From contig NZ_CP017148.1 in NCBI RefSeq assembly GCF_001741865.1, positions 275,756 through 339,755 of the forward strand: DNA of 64,000 nucleotides. Reading direction: 5' to 3'. Positions 59,035-64,000 of this stretch are shown piece after piece (position 1 is the stretch's first letter; each line of letters opens with the position of its first letter). Origin of the DNA: Bosea vaviloviae (lineage in GTDB: Bacteria; Pseudomonadota; Alphaproteobacteria; Rhizobiales; Beijerinckiaceae). The translations under genes were made by a program, and so were the position numbers. The notes beneath the pieces are model-generated. The model was given only the letters and a program-made list of their open reading frames with translations, searched no databases and had not been told where the DNA came from.

Positions 59035-60416
59035 TGAACGCTCCGGCCCGATTTCTCGACCTCAACCAATTGGCAGTCGATGTGATCGAAGGCGGCACCC
59101 CAGTGCGCCGAGGTTATGTCGCTTGCTCGCTAGGGACGAACATCACCTTCTCCACGAAGATTCTCGAAAGCTTTTCGTCGACCAACTGGCAGGCAGTCGT
59201 CTACGACGCGCTCGTCGTCGCGGCGTCAGTGGAGTTCTGCGACCGAAGTCTGGCTCGCAGCGCGCTGAACTGGGGCCGTCGCTTCGAGGTCCGGATAGCG
59301 GTTCATGAACCCGAACGGTGGTCGTCACGCCCAGTGATGCGATCTCTGGTCGACGCACTGAATCTGCTCACCGGCGACGATTGGCACTTCGAATTTCATG
59401 CGCGGCGCACGCCGGCGGACACGCCCGCGCAGAACCGAATGGAATTCCCCTCGGATGCTGACGCGGTCATCGCCTACAGCGAGGGCATGGATTCGCGTGC
59501 GGTGGCTGGGCTTGAGGGCAAGCGCCTCGGCAGCCGCCTCGTGCGGGTTCGCGTAGGCACGAAACGACCTGACATGCCGAAGAAGGAGCGCGCGCGGCTG
59601 CCGTTCACCGCCGTGCCGTACGAGGTCAGGCTCGACGGCAACAACGCGGAAACGACCGCGCGTAGTCGCGGTTTCAAGTTCGCTCTGGTCGCCGCGATAG
59701 GCGCGTATCTGATCGATGCTCCGACCGTGATCGTGCCAGAGAGCGGACAGGGCGCATTGGCTCCGGCAATTCTGCCCGTCGGCCAGGGTTATGCGGATCA
59801 CCGCAACAACCCCGTTTTCACGGCGCTGATGGAGAAGTTCGTCAAAGCCCTGCTCGGACACGGGGTTCGTTACAGATACCCGCGCTTGTGGATGACGAAG
59901 GGGGAGACGCTGCGCGAATATATCGACAACTGCGGACCCGAGTCCTCGTCGTGGGCATCGACGCGTTCGTGCTGGCAGCAGTCGCGACAAGCTTCCGTCG
60001 CGGGCACCAGGCGCCAATGTGGCGTTTGCGCTGCCTGCATGCTTCGTCGTCTGAGCGTCCACGCCGCCGGCGAGGCCGAAGCGAATGAAACCTACGTGTG
60101 GGAGAGCCTGAACGCGCCGACGTTTGAAGTAGGGGCCAACGCCGACTTTCAACACGTCACGGCAGCTCTGAGCGAATATGCCCTTGCGGGGGTGTTGCAC
60201 TTCGAGCACTTCGCATCATTCCGCGATACCCCTCAGCACGAACTCCTCAAACGCCGCGCTCAAAACGAACTGGCACGATCCTTGGGAGAACCAGCGGAGG
60301 TGGTTTCCAAAAGCCTGGACCGGCTACTGCAACAACATGCCACGGAATGGCGGGCATTCACGAACGGGCTCGACGAAAACTCGTTCGTGAGGAGATGGAT
60401 AGATACGGCACCATGA
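59034..60416 (+). CDS. QueC-like (7-cyano-7-deazaguanine synthase-related) protein
   Basis: A 460-residue protein with a PP-loop ATP-pyrophosphatase fold of the QueC kind. The loop is YSEGMDS at 148-154, where QueC has SGGMDS. A C-terminal zinc site consists of C313, then C329-x2-C332-x2-C335. The N-terminal 130 residues are extra compared with QueC. QueC-like proteins of this kind occur in defence operons (QatC of Qat, Cap9 of type IV CBASS), and this gene has similar defence-like neighbours. It overlaps the next gene by four bases (ATGA). Confidence 0.75.
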   Translation: MNAPARFLDLNQLAVDVIEGGTPVRRGYVACSLGTNITFSTKILESFSSTNWQAVVYDALVVAASVEFCDRSLARSALNWGRRFEVRIAVHEPERWSSRPVMRSLVDALNLLTGDDWHFEFHARRTPADTPAQNRMEFPSDADAVIAYSEGMDSRAVAGLEGKRLGSRLVRVRVGTKRPDMPKKERARLPFTAVPYEVRLDGNNAETTARSRGFKFALVAAIGAYLIDAPTVIVPESGQGALAPAILPVGQGYADHRNNPVFTALMEKFVKALLGHGVRYRYPRLWMTKGETLREYIDNCGPESSSWASTRSCWQQSRQASVAGTRRQCGVCAACMLRRLSVHAAGEAEANETYVWESLNAPTFEVGANADFQHVTAALSEYALAGVLHFEHFASFRDTPQHELLKRRAQNELARSLGEPAEVVSKSLDRLLQQHATEWRAFTNGLDENSFVRRWIDTAP

Positions 60417-61588
60417 TCAAATCAGCGCACGAATTAAGCCCCGCTGAATTGGGCGAGAGATTGAAAGTCGCTCGGGAGACCGCAAACGTTAAGCAGGAAG
60501 CCGCCGCGAAGTCGGCGGGGATCGCGCGGACGACGCTTATCTCCATTGAAAAGGGTCAGCGGCCTGCGCGGATCGAAGAGCTTCAGGCGCTGAGCCGCTG
60601 CTACGGCGTATCGATCAATTCGCTACTCCGCCGTGAGGCGGTCCATGTGGATCTCGTGCCGCGTTTCAGGTCGCTCCCCGAGACGGGAGATACCGGAATT
60701 GATCAGGCTGCTCGAACGCTCAACGATCTCGTTCGGGCGGAGGTCGAGCTTGAGAACATCCTGGGTGTTAAAAGGGCACACAATTACCCCGTCGAGAAAT
60801 CCATTCTGCCTGGAGATGTGCGAACCCAGGCTGAGCATGATGCCCAGAATCTGCGCAACTGGCTGGGGCTTGGCGAAGGGCCAGTCCAGGATCTGTTCAC
60901 TCTGATGGAGCTTCAGCTCGGTGTGCGGATCTATAGTCGCAAGCTCGATCCGAAGGTTTCGGGCCTGTTTGCCTTTGATGACGCCGTTGGCGCATGCATC
61001 CTCATTAATTCCAGCCATCGGAAAGATCGCCGCAATCAGACGGGCGGGCACGAGCTTGGGCATTTTACCGCAACCCGGCGGCTGCCGGAGGTCTATCAGG
61101 ACGAAAAATACGAAAACTCCCGCGAGGAGAGATACGCAAATGCGTTTGGTAGGGCATTTCTTACGCCCGCCCGCGCGGTGATGGAAAAATTCAAGGAGCT
61201 CACGACCGGATCGAGCCACCTCACGCGCAGGCACATCATCTTACTCGCGCATTTCTTCGGCGTCTCTCGGCAGGCCATGGTGATGCGCCTCGAGGAGCTC
61301 GAGCTGACAAAAAAAGGGACCTGGGATTGGTTTCGAGACAACGACGGCATCAGCGATGAACAGGCGCGCCAAGTGCTCGGGTCCGCGGCCTATGATGCGT
61401 CCGTGGTCGACAGCCCACTGTCGTCGCGGCTGTTTTTGCTCGCGATCGAAGCCTGGAAGAAAGATCTCATTAGCGAAGGCCAACTGGCGGAGATGCTGAA
61501 GCTGGGACGCACGCAGGTTCGCGAGCTGCTCGACGAAGCAGCGGCGGAAGAGGACGAGGCGGATGACCTTTTCAAGCTGCCTCACTGA
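60413..61588 (+). CDS. XRE-ImmA/IrrE fusion (HTH plus zinc protease domain)
   Basis: A 391-residue protein. The HTH spans about residues 10-70 (ELGERLKVARETANVKQEAAAKSAGIARTTLISIEKGQRPARIEEL). The C-terminal ImmA/IrrE domain carries the zinc motif H213-E-x2-H217 (GGHELGHF). Such proteins sense a signal and cleave a partner repressor or act as antitoxin. The gene overlaps the QueC-like gene (ATGA) and the PIN gene (26 bases). It most likely regulates or inactivates the PIN protein. Confidence 0.85.
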   Translation: MIKSAHELSPAELGERLKVARETANVKQEAAAKSAGIARTTLISIEKGQRPARIEELQALSRCYGVSINSLLRREAVHVDLVPRFRSLPETGDTGIDQAARTLNDLVRAEVELENILGVKRAHNYPVEKSILPGDVRTQAEHDAQNLRNWLGLGEGPVQDLFTLMELQLGVRIYSRKLDPKVSGLFAFDDAVGACILINSSHRKDRRNQTGGHELGHFTATRRLPEVYQDEKYENSREERYANAFGRAFLTPARAVMEKFKELTTGSSHLTRRHIILLAHFFGVSRQAMVMRLEELELTKKGTWDWFRDNDGISDEQARQVLGSAAYDASVVDSPLSSRLFLLAIEAWKKDLISEGQLAEMLKLGRTQVRELLDEAAAEEDEADDLFKLPH

Positions 61589-62201
61589 GGAGGACAGTAC
61601 GCTCGCTCTCGACTCCAGCGTCGTAATCAACCTCTTGGCCACGCAGCGAGCTCGCCCCATCCTTCGAGCTCTGTCCCGGCCCATCCTGATCACCGACAAT
61701 GTGGTTCGAGAAATCGACCAGGGCGCGACCAACGGACGTGCGGAAATCGATCTGCTGAGGCAGATGATAGTAGATGAAACCGTACGCATTATCGAACTCA
61801 GCGAACAGGCATTGCACACCTTCTTCGAGCTGGTCGCTGGCAGTGCCGCGGAGTCCCTTGGTGACGGCGAGGCAGCAACGCTTGCCTTCGCCTCTGCCAA
61901 TCACTGTTCAGCGGCTATCGACGAGAAGAAGGCTACGAGGCTGTCCGCTGCCCGATTCACAAGCCTCCGGCTCGCCACGACCGTCGATATTCTCGCGCAC
62001 GACGCCGTGCGGTCGGCGATCGGACAAGGCGCATTGGCGGAAGCCGCTTTGCAAGCGCTTCAGCAGGCGCGAATGCAAGTGCGGGAGCATCAGTTTGGTT
62101 GGGTGCTAGATCTCATCGGTCCCGATAATGTTGCGACCTGCACAAGCCTGCGGCGCCTCGCAAACCGCCACGCAAATGGCTTGAAAGCCAAAACCGCCTG
62201 A
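61563..62201 (+). CDS. PIN-domain protein
   Basis: A 212-residue PIN-like nuclease. Acidic residues are D17 in ALDSSVVINLL, E50 in VVREID, D in SLGDGEAATLAFA and D in AIDEKKA. These make up the PIN active-site set, so RNase activity is plausible. The C-terminal 60 residues are helical. It overlaps the ImmA/IrrE gene by 26 bases, and that pairing is seen in toxin-antitoxin-like modules. It is the last gene of the four-gene operon. Confidence 0.75.
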   Translation: MTFSSCLTEEDSTLALDSSVVINLLATQRARPILRALSRPILITDNVVREIDQGATNGRAEIDLLRQMIVDETVRIIELSEQALHTFFELVAGSAAESLGDGEAATLAFASANHCSAAIDEKKATRLSAARFTSLRLATTVDILAHDAVRSAIGQGALAEAALQALQQARMQVREHQFGWVLDLIGPDNVATCTSLRRLANRHANGLKAKTA

Positions 62202-62229
62202 TGGCGTTTCGGCGCAGCGTAGCGACCCG

Positions 62230-63112
62230 CTAAGGCGTCCGGCGGCCTCGACGCCCGGCAATGATCGCGAGCATGTTGACAACAGATAATGTTCCCTCCG
62301 CGCATAGAGCGGCGGTTCGGAAATCGGCAAGCCGCTTGTGCTGAAGCGCGAGAGCAAGTCGTACGGCAGCCTTTGCGTGCGCCCGCGCTTCCTCGTTGCT
62401 AGAGCCCTTAAGTTCGGTTTCGAAGATCGCCTCCAGCATGCGCTTGGCGTCGGTATCACTCGGCGTCTTATCGTCGACAAGCGGATGGCGAGCCGGGTCA
62501 TAAACCTCCTGCGCCACCGAGATGAGCACTTCCCGGCAGAGGAGGCCAACGCCTTGGTAGTGTTCTTCGGTGACTGCGGCGTCGAGACGGGATCGCATTT
62601 CCTGGCTCTGCCGATCGACCTTCTGCCAGCCAGTGGGTTCTTCGAAAACCACGGCCCTGCGGGCCGACTGAGCTGAGAAAATCGGCTTGCCTGAGACTAC
62701 CCTGGCAGGAACGATCTGGAAACCGTCGACAGCCAAGGCTTCGTTGTAGATGCCGACGAGCGTATCCACCATCTCGATGTCAGGGCGCACGATCGGATGA
62801 ACGGTCTCACACAGGAAGCGCAAGAAATCCGCGTCCGAGGCATGCAGGAGATTGAACCGGCCGGTCGTAGAAGACCCACCCACTGTCCCAATCGTCCGCA
62901 TTACGCACCGTGTGCTGGTAAATGTCGCCGGCCGCATCCTTATATCGATGATCGAATGAGGGAAGCTTCGACAGATCGTAAAGTCGCGAGAGAAACTCAT
63001 CGTCCTGGAGGCGACCCGCCCAGCTGATATTGGCGACGCTGAAGGTGTCGATGATCGTTCGGCGCGTTATCTCTGAAATTTGGTTGGGTGCTTCACCTGC
63101 CGTTTGATTCAT
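62230..63112 (-). pseudogene. AbiJ-NTD3-type protein, interrupted by a frameshift
   Basis: The gene starts at ATG 63112 (MNQTAGEAPNQISEI) and reads as the AbiJ N-terminal domain 3 family: RTIIDTFSVANISWAGRLQDDEFLSRLYDL, then DIYQHTVRN and DDWDSGWVFYD. Near 62859-62866 the frame changes by one base: the next expected residues (RFNLLHASDADFLRFLCETVHPIVRPD) lie in another frame, which then runs to 62230. An extra C in the run ACCGG would explain it. It is probably inactive, unless the frameshift is a sequencing error. Full-length protein would be about 294 residues. Confidence 0.7.
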
Positions 63113-63538
63113 TGGTTTCCCGCCGTCCCCCAAAAAGGCCATACGCGCCGGCTCACCGAGCCGCTTATGATGTTGTCTCGCCCTGCCGGGCAACAGGCGA
63201 TGCCAAATTACTGCTGCAGAATCGCTATGAGTTGAGGAAGCAAGAGCATAGCGGGCAGTAATAATAAGAACGGTAGCTGAGAAGAAAACTAGGCCGGGAA
63301 CCTCTTCGACTGCGGACCGCTTGGCAGTTGTCCGAAATACGCCAGGGTGGGCTGCGCGTCCCATCAGCAAACTTGACCGCCGAAACCGGACATCGTAAGT
63401 GTCCGCTAGGGGCCAACAGCGCCGTCAGTCGCGGCTAGAAGTGCGCGCCAAACGTCATCTGGTTCCATAATCTTGGTTATGCGAATCAAAGCTTGTAGGC
63501 AGCGATCTACGCATCCAAACGCTCGACGTACATGCCTT
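63113..63538. other. Stretch without a supported gene
   Basis: I see no gene, RNA or repeat that I can support. Short frames on both strands look spurious. Confidence 0.45.
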
Positions 63539-64000
63539 TTACTTTGCTTGGATAAACAATACGGGCTCTACCGCGATAGTATTCGAGCCCCTGTCGCCTT
63601 TGGACGCAGCATAAGTGCTTTGGCGCTCACGAAGTGTGAATCCAACATCGATCTTTTTGTGAGGTGCGGCTTCGCCAGCGAGCCTCTGCAGCAGCACCTG
63701 TCCATGCCTGCCCATCTCGACACGATCAACGCTCACGGTCGTCAGCGCAGGGTTGATCGACGTGGCGATTGGTAGATCGTCAAAGCCACATATCGCAAGC
63801 TGATCCGGCATCGACACGCCGCGCCTTTGGCATTCGAAGATGGCGCCGACAGCCATTACGTCGGTGGAACAGACCAGCAGGTCGATCGGCTTCGAAAGGT
63901 TTAAAGCACGACCGACTGCCTCGCCTCCCCTAGAAAGCTATTCTGGTAGCGGAAGACGAGGCCGTCCATGTCCAGACCAAGTTCGCGCGACGCAGCCAGA
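63539..64000 (-). pseudogene. LacI-family regulator, C-terminal part with a frameshift, cut by the window edge
   Basis: On the minus strand the frame up to 63539 reads the LacI/GalR sugar-binding C-terminus: GGEAVGRALNLSKPIDLLVCSTDVMAVGAIF and ICGFDDLPIATSINPALTTVSVD. Upstream of about 63935, the expected protein (ASRELGLDMDGLVFRYQNSF) continues in a different frame, so a frameshift lies at about 63925-63940. The N-terminal HTH is outside the window. The gene is probably a relic. Confidence 0.65.

Noticed and set aside
1..64000. CRISPR arrays, rRNA and tRNA genes
   Set aside because: I saw no regular repeat-spacer pattern and no rRNA or tRNA-like segments, though short tRNA fragments cannot be excluded without a search.

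Overview
The window looks like part of a large repABC-type plasmid (or chromid) from an alphaproteobacterium of the order Hyphomicrobiales (Rhizobiales). The evidence is a repA-repB-repC operon with a putative antisense RNA and parS-like palindromes, a LuxR/LuxI pair beside it, a complete VirB/VirD4 type IV secretion system (T4SS), and high-GC codon use over most of the sequence. The genus cannot be fixed from the sequence alone.

Layout. 1-0.7 kb: a partial unknown gene end and a broken IS5-type transposase. 0.96-9.2 kb: a visibly AT-richer, co-directional, tightly packed eight-gene cluster (methyltransferase, 2-hydroxyacid-dehydrogenase-like protein, histidine phosphatase, HPr-kinase-like protein, MFS exporter, nucleotidyltransferase-like protein, DgcN/DUF1611-like protein, dienelactone-hydrolase-like protein) plus a 29-codon reading frame coupled on both sides. 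It looks like a horizontally acquired biosynthetic island. 10-16.4 kb: plasmid-maintenance-like genes (ScpB-like, DUF1403, two tyrosine recombinases) with two similar recombination-site-like palindromes. 16.5-20.3 kb: repC, repB, repA. 20.5-22.3 kb: luxR/luxI and a small coupled gene. 22.3-26.7 kb: a minus-strand block of exported T4SS-associated proteins. 26.7-39.7 kb: virB1 to virB11 and virD4.

40-51.3 kb: an accessory metabolic region. It holds a polar-amino-acid/ectoine-type ABC transporter, a DoeB-like deacylase, a GNAT enzyme, a second luxR/luxI pair with an upstream XRE regulator, a threonine-synthase-like enzyme, a cysteine-synthase-like PLP enzyme and a PduX-like GHMP kinase. Two palindromes sharing one half-site lie upstream of luxI and of the kinase, so quorum control of an amino-acid-derived product is plausible. 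51.66-53.2 kb: an intact IS5-family element with matching ends and a 4-bp target duplication.

53.4-63.1 kb: a defence-island-like stretch. It holds a protein with a HEPN-type R-x4-H motif, a 970-residue nuclease/STAND-NTPase/SEC-C protein, an XRE regulator, a four-gene overlapping operon built around a QueC-like enzyme (unknown protein, QueC-like, XRE-ImmA/IrrE, PIN), and a frameshifted AbiJ-NTD3-type gene. The right edge holds a frameshifted LacI-family fragment. No rRNA, tRNA, CRISPR array or recognisable relaxase gene was seen.
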